Source: Chloroflexota bacterium (lineage in GTDB: Bacteria > Chloroflexota > Limnocylindria > Limnocylindrales > CSP1-4). From it: a stretch of 11,377 nucleotides of DNA. The stretch is from positions 1 through 11,377 of the forward strand of contig JAJYDP010000103.1 in assembly GCA_021777365.1 (NCBI GenBank). The letters are read 5' to 3'. The notes under the pieces are model-generated. The model was not told the DNA's origin. It ran no database searches and saw only the letters and a list, made by a program, of their open reading frames with translations. The stretch's first letter is position 1; every line of letters starts with the position of its first letter. Made by a program: the position numbers and the translations under genes. Of the stretch, positions 1 to 7,117 are shown in pieces.

Positions 1-53
1 CGGTCGCAGGCACGACGTCGCTGTGGGTGAGTCCTGCCCCGGCTTCGGTCAGA

Positions 54-69
54 TGGGCCGTCCGGCCCA
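54..69. promoter_or_regulatory. Perfect 16-bp palindrome, candidate operator upstream of the PAS-LuxR gene
   Basis: Seen directly: arms TGGGCCG and CGGCCCA separated by TC, a perfect 7+2+7 inverted repeat. It lies in sequence that looks non-coding, about 130 bp before the chosen start of the regulator gene. The same layout and the same outer bases (TGG...CCA) recur at 1053-1068 in front of cydA. The two share TGGnnCGnnCGnnCCA. A two-base loop is too small for an RNA hairpin of this size, so a dimeric protein site on DNA is more likely than a terminator. That the neighbouring LuxR-type protein binds here and regulates itself is inference. Chance palindromes are common in GC-rich DNA. Confidence 0.4.
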
Positions 70-94
70 CCCCGGGAGCGACCGTCTTTCCCTT

Positions 95-115
95 ACCCGC
101 GGGGAGCCCGCGGGT
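95..115. other. Stable hairpin, 9-bp perfect stem with 3-nt loop
   Basis: Arms ACCCGCGGG and CCCGCGGGT flank a GAG loop, and a T-G wobble pair could extend the stem by one. No T-tract follows on either strand, so it is not a canonical intrinsic terminator. It could be the end of a transcript entering from the left, or structure in the leader of the regulator mRNA. Nothing else is recognisable in 1-194. A reading frame stays open there from 27, but it uses codons such as AGA, AGT and TTA that are otherwise avoided in this window, so I treat it as non-coding. Confidence 0.4.
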
Positions 116-194
116 GCAGCCTCGGGCCGCGCGTGCCCCGCGCGTCGCTCGGTCGTCTCCGTCGTCGCTCCAGACGCCTGCCGAGGCGACCCGC

Positions 195-962
195 GTGACG
201 CGGCGGCTCGTCGTCGAGGCAGTCCGGGCGCGGCAGGGGAGGATGGCCACGGGCAGAGCAGGCAGTCCGGCGACCGCGGTCGAGGCTCGTGCGCGCACGT
301 CGGTTCAACGGGTGCCGGACACCCACGACAGCTCGGTGGTGGACGAGGCCTGGATCGGGCGGATCGCCACCGCCGACGGCGCGTTCGTCACGGACGAGCG
401 GCAGCGCGTGGTGGCCTGGTCCAGCTCCGCGCAGCGGATGCTGGGGTTCTCGCCCGAGGAACTGGTGGGCCAGCCGTGCTACCTGGCCCTCATGGGCCGG
501 GAGCCGGACGGTCATCCCGTGTGTCGTCGCGGGTGCGCGGTCATCCGCAATGCGCGCCGGGGCCGGGGCACGGCGTCGTACGAGGTCACCGCGCGGACCC
601 GGGACGGCTCGCCCCGAGCGCTCTCGTTCAGCATCATCGTCGTGGAGCGGCCCCAGGGCGGATTCCACGTGCTCCACCTGTTCCGGGATGCCGGCAGCTC
701 CGCTCCGGCGCGGTCGCGCCGTGACGCGCGTCCGGACGGGGAGGCCTCCGCCGCCTCGCACGCCCATGTCGATCCATTGACCCGCCGGGAACTCCAGGTG
801 CTGGGCCTCCTGGCGCAGGGATCGACCATCGACGAGATCGCGGCGGCGCTCTCCATCAGCATCTTCACCGCGCGGAACCACGTGGCGAACGTCCAGTGCA
901 AGCTCGGGGCGCGGAACCGTCTCGAGACGGTGCTGCTGGGGATGCGCCGTGGCCTCGTCTGA
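195..962 (+). CDS. PAS-LuxR one-component transcriptional regulator, probable regulator of the adjacent cyd operon
   Basis: A cytoplasmic DNA-binding regulator of about 255 residues. A PAS sensor domain covers residues ~53-168 (from WIGRIATADGAF through the SIIVVERPQGG strand region). A short Ala/Arg-rich linker follows, then a LuxR-type helix-turn-helix at ~194-253 with the family signatures LTRREL, EIAAALSIS, TARNHV and KLGARNRLE. There is no receiver domain, so it should sense a signal directly rather than be phosphorylated. The PAS domain has three cysteines (95, 110, 114) in the pattern PCY...VCRRGC. I recall this pattern from related PAS-LuxR proteins of unknown ligand. The start is uncertain: the frame is open from ATG 27, but codon use before ~195 looks non-coding. 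GTG 195 has GAGG eight bases upstream. ATG 243 has AGGGGAGG directly abutting it, which is too close. The gene reads towards cydA 209 bp away, making control of the oxidase a reasonable inference. Confidence 0.8.
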   Translation: MTRRLVVEAVRARQGRMATGRAGSPATAVEARARTSVQRVPDTHDSSVVDEAWIGRIATADGAFVTDERQRVVAWSSSAQRMLGFSPEELVGQPCYLALMGREPDGHPVCRRGCAVIRNARRGRGTASYEVTARTRDGSPRALSFSIIVVERPQGGFHVLHLFRDAGSSAPARSRRDARPDGEASAASHAHVDPLTRRELQVLGLLAQGSTIDEIAAALSISIFTARNHVANVQCKLGARNRLETVLLGMRRGLV

Positions 963-1025
963 CGTGGCGTCGCCCAGGGAGGCCGCGCGCGTCTTCTCGG
1001 ACACCAGGGTCGCGTCGCGGAGGCG

Positions 1026-1041
1026 ACGCGCTCCCGCGCGT
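1026..1041. other. Short hairpin ACGCGC-TCCC-GCGCGT after the regulator gene
   Basis: A perfect 6-bp stem with a 4-nt loop, 64 nt after the regulator stop codon. It has no T-tract. It could be a weak factor-independent pause or terminator, or chance in GC-rich DNA. The rest of 963-1171 contains the palindrome at 1053-1068 and the cydA ribosome binding site. I see no convincing -35/-10 pair and no small membrane-protein gene. Confidence 0.2.
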
Positions 1042-1052
1042 TCGTCCGCGAC

Positions 1053-1068
1053 TGGTGCGCTCGCACCA
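1053..1068. promoter_or_regulatory. Perfect 16-bp palindrome, candidate operator of the cyd operon
   Basis: Seen directly: TGGTGCG, CT, CGCACCA, a perfect 7+2+7 inverted repeat centred about 111 bp before the cydA ATG. It matches the palindrome at 54-69 in arm length, spacer length, outer TGG/CCA and inner CG/CG. The distance suits a site near or upstream of a promoter in this 209-bp gap. The likely binder is the PAS-LuxR protein encoded immediately upstream, since LuxR-type domains bind as dimers to inverted repeats. This is inference; no binding can be seen from sequence. Confidence 0.45.
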
Positions 1069-1171
1069 TGACTTGGCGGATCGCGGGACACAGACTGGCC
1101 GGGGGTCGCGGGGGTGCGCCTGCGACGCCGTTCGGGTCCGGATCGGGACGTAGAGGAGAAGGTCGCCGCCC

Positions 1172-2572
1172 ATGAGCCCACTCGATCTCTCGCGCTGGCA
1201 GTTCGGCATCACCACCGTCTACCACTTCCTCTTCGTCCCGCTGACGATCGGGCTGGCGTTCCTGGTGGCGGGGCTGCAGACGGCCTGGGTGCGCAGCGGC
1301 AATGAGCGCTATCTGCGCCTCACGCGCTTCTACGGCGAGCTCTTCCTGATCAACTTCGCGCTCGGTGTGGTCACCGGGATCGTGCAGGAGTTCCAGTTCG
1401 GGATGAACTGGAGCGCCTACAGCCGCTTCGTGGGCGACATCTTCGGCGCCCCACTCGCCATCGAGGGGCTCCTCGCGTTCTTCCTCGAGTCGACCTTCCT
1501 GGGGCTCTGGATCTTCGGGTGGGATCGCCTGCCTCGCCTGGCGCACCTCGCCACGATCTGGATCGCCGCGATCGGCACGGCGCTCTCCGCCTTCTTCATC
1601 CTGGCTGCCAACGCGTGGATGCAGCATCCGGTGGGCTACCAGCTCGACACGGCGGCCGGGCGCGCGGTGCAGACGGACTTCCTGGCCGTGGTCACCAACC
1701 CGGTGGCCGTGATCACGTTCCCCCACACCATCGTGGCCGCGTTCCTGACCGCCGGGGCCTTCATGGCCGCGGTCGCCCTCTGGCGGCTCTGGCGACATCC
1801 CGACCGCGACGCCGACGCGTTCCGAACCGCCGCACGGGTGGGCGCGGTGACGGTCCTGGTGGCGGCCGTGCTGGTGGTGGTCACCGGCGACCAGCAGGGC
1901 AAGGTGATGACCGACGTGCAGCCGATGAAGATGGCGGCGGCGGAGGCGCTCTACAAGACCGAGCAGCCGGCGTCGTTCTCGATCTTCACCATCGGGTCGC
2001 TCGACGGGCGCACGGAGCTCTTCTCGATCCGGATCCCGGACCTGCTCTCCTTCCTCGCCACGGGCAACCTGAACGGCCGGGTGGAGGGGATCAACGACCT
2101 GCAGAGCCAGTACCAGGCCACGTACGGCCCCGGCGACTACGTGCCCTACGTGCCGCTCACCTACTGGTCGTTCCGCCTGATGATCGGGACGGGCGCCCTG
2201 GCGGCGCTCGGGGCGCTCTGGATGCTGTGGGCGCTGCGGAAACGCGACCTCCCCATCGGGCGATGGGTGCTGGCCGTATCGGTGCTCCTGCCGCTCCTGC
2301 CGCTCGCGGCGAACTCGCTCGGTTGGATCTTCACGGAGATGGGCCGGCAGCCGTGGATCGTCTTCGGCCTGATGACGACACAGGCCGGCGTCTCCCCCGG
2401 GACATCGTCCGCCGAGGTGCTGATCAGCGTGGTCGGGTTCACGCTCCTCTACGGCGTGCTGGCCGTCATCGAGGTCGGCCTGCTCCTGCGCCGCATCCGG
2501 GGCGGTCTTCCGGACACGGCGTCCCCGGGCGCCGGTGACGAGCTCGGCCGCCCCGCGGCCTTCAGCTACTAG
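1172..2572 (+). CDS. cydA: Cytochrome bd quinol oxidase subunit I (CydA)
   Basis: Membrane subunit that carries hemes b558, b595 and d and couples quinol oxidation to reduction of oxygen to water, with high oxygen affinity. It has 466 residues, the short Q-loop type (E. coli CydA has ~522). Conserved residues are visible: His18 in YHFLFVPLT (E. coli His19), Glu98 and Glu106 in IEGLLAFFLEST (Glu99, Glu107), His185 in PHTIV (His186, heme b558) and Met337 in FRLMIG (second b558 ligand). Also present are Lys253 and Glu258 of the quinol site (Lys252, Glu257) and GRQPW at 391-395. The start is ATG 1172 with GAGGAGAAGG nine bases upstream, and the N-terminus aligns with the family. It is the first gene of cydABDC. 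It ends in TAG and is in the same frame as cydB, with only five sense codons between. Equivalences to E. coli are from memory of the family. Confidence 0.98.
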   Translation: MSPLDLSRWQFGITTVYHFLFVPLTIGLAFLVAGLQTAWVRSGNERYLRLTRFYGELFLINFALGVVTGIVQEFQFGMNWSAYSRFVGDIFGAPLAIEGLLAFFLESTFLGLWIFGWDRLPRLAHLATIWIAAIGTALSAFFILAANAWMQHPVGYQLDTAAGRAVQTDFLAVVTNPVAVITFPHTIVAAFLTAGAFMAAVALWRLWRHPDRDADAFRTAARVGAVTVLVAAVLVVVTGDQQGKVMTDVQPMKMAAAEALYKTEQPASFSIFTIGSLDGRTELFSIRIPDLLSFLATGNLNGRVEGINDLQSQYQATYGPGDYVPYVPLTYWSFRLMIGTGALAALGALWMLWALRKRDLPIGRWVLAVSVLLPLLPLAANSLGWIFTEMGRQPWIVFGLMTTQAGVSPGTSSAEVLISVVGFTLLYGVLAVIEVGLLLRRIRGGLPDTASPGAGDELGRPAAFSY

Positions 2573-2587
2573 AGAGCGGGTGTCGCC

Positions 2588-3595
2588 GTGGAACTGACGA
2601 CGATCTGGTTCGCGCTCATCGCGATCCTGTGGATCGGCTACTTCGTGCTGGAGGGCTTCGACTTCGGGGTGGGCATGCTCCTCCCCGTGCTGGGGCGCAG
2701 CGACCGGGAGCGGCGCGCCATGATCAACACCATCGGCCCGGTCTGGGACGGCAACGAGGTGTGGGTCCTGGTCGCGGGCGGCGCGACCTTCGCGGCGTTC
2801 CCCGAGTGGTACGCGACGCTCTTCAGCGGCTTCTACCTGGCCCTCTTCCTCATCCTGGTGGGGCTCATCATCCGCGGGGTCGCGTTCGAGTTCCGCAGCA
2901 AGCGGCCGGGGACGACCTGGCGCGGAGGCTGGGACGCCGCGATCTTCCTGGGATCGCTGCTCCCGGCGCTCCTCTGGGGCGTGGCGTTCGCGAACATCGT
3001 GCACGGCGTCCCGATCGATGCCCACCACCAGTTCACCGGCAACCTGTTCACGCTGCTCAACCCGTACGGGCTGCTGGGCGGGCTGACCCTGCTGACCCTG
3101 TTCCTGACCCACGGGGCGCTCTTCCTGGCCCTGAAGACGACGGGCGACCTGCGCACCCGCGCCAACGCGCTGGCCGGCCGGCTCGGGCTGGTCGCGGCGG
3201 TGGTGGCGGTGGTCTTCCTGGCCTGGACCCAGGCGATCCGCGGGACGGAGGTGACGCTGGTCCTCGCGGTCCTGGCCGCCGTGGCGCTGGTGGGGGCGCT
3301 GCTGGCCAACCGCACCGGGCGCGAGGGCTGGGCGTTCGCGGGGACCGCCCTCACGATCGTCCTCGCGGTCGCCTCGCTCTTCGTGGGGCTCTTCCCGAAC
3401 GTGATGCCGTCCACCACGGATGCCGCGTACAGCCTGACCACCACGAACGCGGCGTCGACGTCCTACACCCTTACCATCATGACGTGGGTCGCCGTCATCT
3501 TCACGCCGATCGTCCTCATCTACCAGGGGTGGACCTACTGGGTCTTCCGCCGGCGGATCTCGGTCGACCAGATCCCCGCCGACTCGTCGCACTGA
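2588..3595 (+). CDS. cydB: Cytochrome bd quinol oxidase subunit II (CydB)
   Basis: Partner membrane subunit of CydA, needed for a stable heme-loaded oxidase. It has 335 residues, the usual length, with about eight hydrophobic segments. Family motifs are present: EGFDFGVG with Asp25 (equivalent to the proton-path Asp29 of E. coli), GPVWDGNEVW at 50-59, and RGVAFEFRSK after the third membrane segment. The GTG start at 2588 gives the expected N-terminus. Only a weak purine-rich stretch (AGAGAGCGGG) precedes it, so translation is probably coupled to cydA, whose stop lies 15 nt upstream. A short 40-nt gap to cydD follows, so there is no room for a CydX- or CydS-type small subunit here. Confidence 0.97.
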   Translation: MELTTIWFALIAILWIGYFVLEGFDFGVGMLLPVLGRSDRERRAMINTIGPVWDGNEVWVLVAGGATFAAFPEWYATLFSGFYLALFLILVGLIIRGVAFEFRSKRPGTTWRGGWDAAIFLGSLLPALLWGVAFANIVHGVPIDAHHQFTGNLFTLLNPYGLLGGLTLLTLFLTHGALFLALKTTGDLRTRANALAGRLGLVAAVVAVVFLAWTQAIRGTEVTLVLAVLAAVALVGALLANRTGREGWAFAGTALTIVLAVASLFVGLFPNVMPSTTDAAYSLTTTNAASTSYTLTIMTWVAVIFTPIVLIYQGWTYWVFRRRISVDQIPADSSH

Positions 3596-3604
3596 GACCG
3601 GGCC

Positions 3605-3630
3605 CGGCGGCCGGGCGCGCCCGGCCGCCG
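3605..3630. other. 26-nt perfect palindrome between cydB and cydD
   Basis: Thirteen bases pair perfectly with the next thirteen, made only of G and C. In RNA this folds to an ~11-bp stem with a GCGC tetraloop. It starts 10 nt after the cydB stop and ends 5 nt before the cydD GTG start, so it occupies the place where a Shine-Dalgarno sequence should be. No T-tract follows, so it is not a classical terminator. It may lower cydDC expression relative to cydAB, by partial termination, by blocking ribosome loading, or by protecting the upstream cydAB message from 3' decay. All three roles are inference. Confidence 0.6.
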
Positions 3631-3635
3631 CTCGC

Positions 3636-5294
3636 GTGAGGCCGCTCGATCCCCGCCTGCTCCGGTACGCGCGCGCGACCGCCGGGGCACTGGGGGCCGC
3701 CGTCGCCTTCGGCGTGATCACGGCCGTGCTGGCGATCGCGCAGGCGGCGCTCATCGCCCACGCGGTGGACGCCGCGTTCCTGCACGGCGCGTCCCTGGGC
3801 GAGCTGGTGGTGCCGCTGGCCGGGCTCGCCGCGGTCTTCCTGGGGCGCGCCGCCGCGGCCTGGGGCCAGGACGTGGTGGCCCACCGGGCGGCAGCCGCGG
3901 TGAAGTCGAGCCTCCGCCGCCGGGTGCTGGAGCGCGCGGTGGCACTGGGTCCCGCCTGGGCGTCGGACGCCCGGAGCGGCGAGGTGGTCACGCTGGTCAC
4001 GCGCGGGCTGGACGCCCTCGACGCGTACTTCTCCCGCTACGTCCCGCAGCTCGCGCTGTCGCTCATCGTGCCGGCGGCGGTGCTGGTGAGCCTGCTGGTG
4101 GTGGATCCGCTCTCCGCCCTGATCGTGGCGCTGACGGTGCCGCTCATCCCCATCTTCATGATCCTGATCGGGCGGGCCACGGAGACGCGGCGGCACCGGC
4201 GCTGGGTGGCCCTGGGGACGCTCGCCCACTACTTCCTGGACGTGGTGGGAGGGCTGCCGACCCTGAAGGTGTACGGCCGCGCCCGCGCCCAGGTGGAGCG
4301 CCTGCACGAGGTCACCGACGCCTACCGGCGCGAGACGCTGGCGACCCTGCGGGTCGCGTTCCTCTCGGCCTTCGTGCTGGAGCTCGCCGCCACCCTCTCG
4401 GTGGCGCTGGTGGCGGTGGGCGTGGGGCTCCGCCTGGTGGCCGGTGGCATGGACCTGCAGGCAGGACTCTTCGTCCTGGTCCTGGCGCCCGAGGCCTACC
4501 TGCCGCTCCGGCAGCTGGGTGCCAACTTCCACGCGAGCGAGGAGGGGCTGGCCGCGGCCGGGGCGGCGTTCGCCATCATCGAGGCGCCCGCCCCGGATGC
4601 CGGGACGATCCACCTTCCACCGGAGGCGCGGCTGCGGGAGCTTCGCGTCGAGGGGGTGACGGTCAACCAGCCCGACCGCGGGCTGGCCGCGCCCGCCGGA
4701 GCTTCGCTGGCGGTGCGCCCGGGCGAGATCGTCGCCCTGCGCGGGGCGAGCGGCGCCGGGAAGACCACGCTGCTCCACGTGGTGCTGGGGCTGCGGAGGC
4801 CGGACGAGGGCCACGTCACGCTGGACCTGGGCGGCGGCGCCCCGGTGCGTGTCGCGGACCTGGCCCCGGCGGACTGGCGCCGGCACGTGGCCTGGGTGGC
4901 GCAGGTGCCGTTCCTCTTCGCCGGCAGCGTGGCGGAGAACGTCCGCCTGGCGGAGCCCGATGCATCCGATGCCGAGGTCCGGGCCGCGCTGGCGGCGGCG
5001 GGGCTCCCCGACGTGGACCTCGCCCTGGTCCTCGGGGAGCACGGCGCGGGGCTCTCCACCGGGCAGCGCCGGCGCGTCGCCGTGGCGCGTGCGCTGCTCC
5101 GCGATGCACCGCTGCTCCTCCTCGACGAACCGACCGCCGGCCTGGATGCCGAGGCCGAGGCCGAGGTCCTGGCATCCCTCCGCGAGGTGGCCCGCCGTCG
5201 TGCCACGGCCGTGGTCCTGGTGGCGCACCGCCCGGCGGCCCTGGCGGTGGCCGATCGCGTGGTGACCGTCTCGTCGCGGGCGGTGCCGGCGTGA
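3636..5294 (+). CDS. cydD: CydD subunit of the CydDC heterodimeric ABC exporter
   Basis: Half-transporter required for assembly of cytochrome bd. CydDC was first described as exporting cysteine and glutathione, and more recent structural work argues for heme transport. It has 552 residues. An N-terminal exporter-type membrane domain covers ~1-330 and an ATPase domain ~340-552. ATPase motifs: Walker A GASGAGKTT at 370-378 (Lys376), signature LSTGQ at 473-477, Walker B LLLLDEPT with Asp497 and Glu498, and switch His531 in VAHRP. It is CydD rather than CydC because of its position and the VAWVAQVPFLFAGSVAENV stretch. The start is GTG 3636: it gives a normal family N-terminus, but no Shine-Dalgarno is visible because a GC-only palindrome sits there. 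The stop overlaps the cydC start by four bases (GTGA). Confidence 0.93.
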   Translation: MRPLDPRLLRYARATAGALGAAVAFGVITAVLAIAQAALIAHAVDAAFLHGASLGELVVPLAGLAAVFLGRAAAAWGQDVVAHRAAAAVKSSLRRRVLERAVALGPAWASDARSGEVVTLVTRGLDALDAYFSRYVPQLALSLIVPAAVLVSLLVVDPLSALIVALTVPLIPIFMILIGRATETRRHRRWVALGTLAHYFLDVVGGLPTLKVYGRARAQVERLHEVTDAYRRETLATLRVAFLSAFVLELAATLSVALVAVGVGLRLVAGGMDLQAGLFVLVLAPEAYLPLRQLGANFHASEEGLAAAGAAFAIIEAPAPDAGTIHLPPEARLRELRVEGVTVNQPDRGLAAPAGASLAVRPGEIVALRGASGAGKTTLLHVVLGLRRPDEGHVTLDLGGGAPVRVADLAPADWRRHVAWVAQVPFLFAGSVAENVRLAEPDASDAEVRAALAAAGLPDVDLALVLGEHGAGLSTGQRRRVAVARALLRDAPLLLLDEPTAGLDAEAEAEVLASLREVARRRATAVVLVAHRPAALAVADRVVTVSSRAVPA

Positions 5295-7117
5295 CCCCGC
5301 CGGCGGAGGAGCTCCCGGGGAACGTCGCCCCGCCGATGTCGCGTCCATCGCCGGAGGAACGCCCCGCGCCGGAGGAACGCCCCGCGCCGGATGAACGCCC
5401 CCGGCCGGCGGAACGCCCCGCGCCGGATGAACGCACCCGGCCGGCGCTCCAGCGGATCGTGCGCATCGGCCGCCCCATGACCGGCCGCCTGCTGCTGGCG
5501 GTGCTCGCCGGGGTCGCGGCCGCCGGCTCGGCCGTGGGCCTCACCGCCACGTCGGCCTGGCTCATCGCGCGGGCCGCCCAGCGTCCCCCGGTCCTGGCCC
5601 TCATGGTCGCCATCACGGCGGTGCAGACCTTCGGCATCGGACGGGCCGCGTTCCGCTATGCCGAGCGCCTGGCCGCCCACGACGCGGCGTTCCGCATCCT
5701 GGGCGAACTGCGGGTCCACGTCTACCGGCACCTCGAGCGGCTTGCGCCGGCGGGCCTTGCCGCGTTCCGTTCCGGCGATCTCCTCGCGCGCCTGGTCTCG
5801 GACGTCGACGGCCTGGCCGACCTGTGGCTGCGGCTGCTGCTCCCCTACGCCGCGGCGCTGGTCGTGGCAGCCGGCGCCACGGTCCTGGTCGGATGGCTCG
5901 CGCCGGCGGCGGGGATCGCGCTCGGGATCACGCTCGCCTTCGTCGCGCTCGTGGCTCCCGTGCTGGCCGGGGCGTATTCGCGGCGCGCGGAACGCGCCGT
6001 CGCCCCCACCCGCGGCGCGCTCGCAGCGGCGACGGTGGACGTGCTGGCCGGCGCGCCGGAGCTGCTGGTGGCGGGCGCGGCGGGACGGACGATCGACCGC
6101 ATCGGCCGCACCGACGAGCGCCTCGCGGCAGCCGAGCGGCGCACCGCCGCGGGTGGCGCCACCGGCGCCCTCTTCTCGGGGATCGCCACCGGCGCGGCCG
6201 TCTGGTGTGCCCTGGTGGCGGGCGTGCTGGCGGTGCGCGAGGGCGCCCTCGGCGGCGTCGGGCTGGCGGTCGTGGCGCTCACCCCGATCGCCGCGCACGA
6301 GGTGGTCGCCGGCCTGGTCTCGGCGGCGCAGCACCTGCCGGGCCTCGCCGCGTCGGCCGAACGTGTGGTGGACGTCCTCGACCGCCCGGAACCGGTGCAC
6401 GAGCCGGATGCGCCGCTCCCGCTGCCGCCGGGTCCCTGCGGGCTGCGGGTCCGCGGCCTGGCCGCGCGGTACGACCCCGCCGGGCCCGACGTGCTGCGCG
6501 GCCTCGACCTCGACGTGGCCCCAGGCGGGCGGCTGCTGGTGACCGGGCCCAGTGGCTCCGGCAAGAGCACGCTCGCCGCGGTGCTGCTCCGGTTCCTTGA
6601 ACCGTCCGGGGGCACCGTGCAGCTGGTCGCGCCGGGCGGGCCCGTCGACCTCGTGCGCCTCGCCGCTGAGGACGTGCGGCGCGTGATCGGGCTCTGCGCG
6701 CAGGACGCCCACGTCTTCGACACGTCGATCCGCGAGAACGTGCGCCTGGCCCGGTCGGACGCCGACGACGCGGCACTGCGCGACGCGCTCCGGCGCGCCC
6801 AGCTCGGGGGCTGGGTGGACTCGCTGCCGGAAGGCCTGGACACCCGCGTGGGAGAGCACGGCGCCCGCCTGTCGGCCGGTCAGCGCCAGCGCCTAGCGCT
6901 CGCCCGGGCGTTGCTGGCCGATCCCCCGGTGGTGATCTTCGACGAGCCGACGGAGCACCTCGACGAGGCGACCGCCGCGGCGCTGACAGCCGATCTCCTG
7001 GCGGCCACGGCCGGGCGGACCGTGATCATGATCACCCACCGGCCGGAGCTCATGGAGGCCGCGAACTGGTCGGGTACGGTGGACCTCGGCAGCCCGGAAT
7101 CCCGGGCGGCCCGCTAA
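5291..7117 (+). CDS. cydC: CydC subunit of the CydDC heterodimeric ABC exporter
   Basis: Second half of CydDC; it pairs with CydD in the cytoplasmic membrane. It has 608 residues, about 35 more than E. coli CydC. The excess is a Pro/Glu/Arg-rich N-terminal extension of ~50 residues with hexapeptide repeats. The membrane domain starts near residue 58. It contains RYAERLAAHDAAFR, where His130 and Arg126 align with His85 and Arg81 of E. coli CydC, a site reported to bind heme (from memory). ATPase motifs: Walker A GPSGSGKST at 419-427 (Lys425), signature LSAGQ at 527-531, Walker B with Asp551 and Glu552, and switch His583 in THRP. GTG 5291 overlaps the cydD stop as GTGA, typical of translational coupling. 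ATG 5336 and ATG 5477 are alternative starts that would remove part or all of the extension. It is the last gene of the operon. Confidence 0.92.
   Translation: MTPPAEELPGNVAPPMSRPSPEERPAPEERPAPDERPRPAERPAPDERTRPALQRIVRIGRPMTGRLLLAVLAGVAAAGSAVGLTATSAWLIARAAQRPPVLALMVAITAVQTFGIGRAAFRYAERLAAHDAAFRILGELRVHVYRHLERLAPAGLAAFRSGDLLARLVSDVDGLADLWLRLLLPYAAALVVAAGATVLVGWLAPAAGIALGITLAFVALVAPVLAGAYSRRAERAVAPTRGALAAATVDVLAGAPELLVAGAAGRTIDRIGRTDERLAAAERRTAAGGATGALFSGIATGAAVWCALVAGVLAVREGALGGVGLAVVALTPIAAHEVVAGLVSAAQHLPGLAASAERVVDVLDRPEPVHEPDAPLPLPPGPCGLRVRGLAARYDPAGPDVLRGLDLDVAPGGRLLVTGPSGSGKSTLAAVLLRFLEPSGGTVQLVAPGGPVDLVRLAAEDVRRVIGLCAQDAHVFDTSIRENVRLARSDADDAALRDALRRAQLGGWVDSLPEGLDTRVGEHGARLSAGQRQRLALARALLADPPVVIFDEPTEHLDEATAAALTADLLAATAGRTVIMITHRPELMEAANWSGTVDLGSPESRAAR
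5345..5434 (+). repeat. Five 18-bp tandem repeats encoding the hexapeptide P-x-P-x-E-R in CydC
   Basis: Residues 19-48 of CydC read PSPEER, PAPEER, PAPDER, PRPAER and PAPDER, encoded by five 18-bp units close to CCCGCGCCGGAGGAACGC. Units two and three are nearly identical, suggesting recent slippage or unequal exchange. The frame is kept because 18 is a multiple of three. The encoded segment is likely disordered and on the cytoplasmic side. E. coli CydC has no counterpart. Confidence 0.85.

Noticed and set aside
27..194. N-terminal extension of the regulator from ATG 27
   Set aside because: The stretch includes codons such as TTA, AGA and AGT not typical of this window, holds a palindrome and a strong hairpin, and lies before any recognisable domain. 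More likely upstream DNA.
963..1171. A sigma70-type promoter for cydA (TTGGCG at 1073-1078)
   Set aside because: No -10-like hexamer lies 16-18 bp downstream; the match is no better than expected by chance.
3596..3635. A CydX/CydS-like small subunit gene after cydB
   Set aside because: Only 40 nt, filled by a palindrome, with no start codon followed by a hydrophobic frame.
512..4000. Minus-strand open frame of more than 1100 codons opposite the regulator, cydA, cydB and the start of cydD
   Set aside because: It lies antisense to genes with clear family motifs; its translation is low-complexity Arg/Pro/Gly/His-rich with no domain. Long antisense frames are expected in GC-rich coding DNA.
4496..6859. 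Minus-strand open frame of ~790 codons opposite cydD and cydC
   Set aside because: Same reason: it mirrors two well-supported ABC genes and has only repetitive Arg/Ser/Pro-rich translation, including an echo of the CydC repeat.
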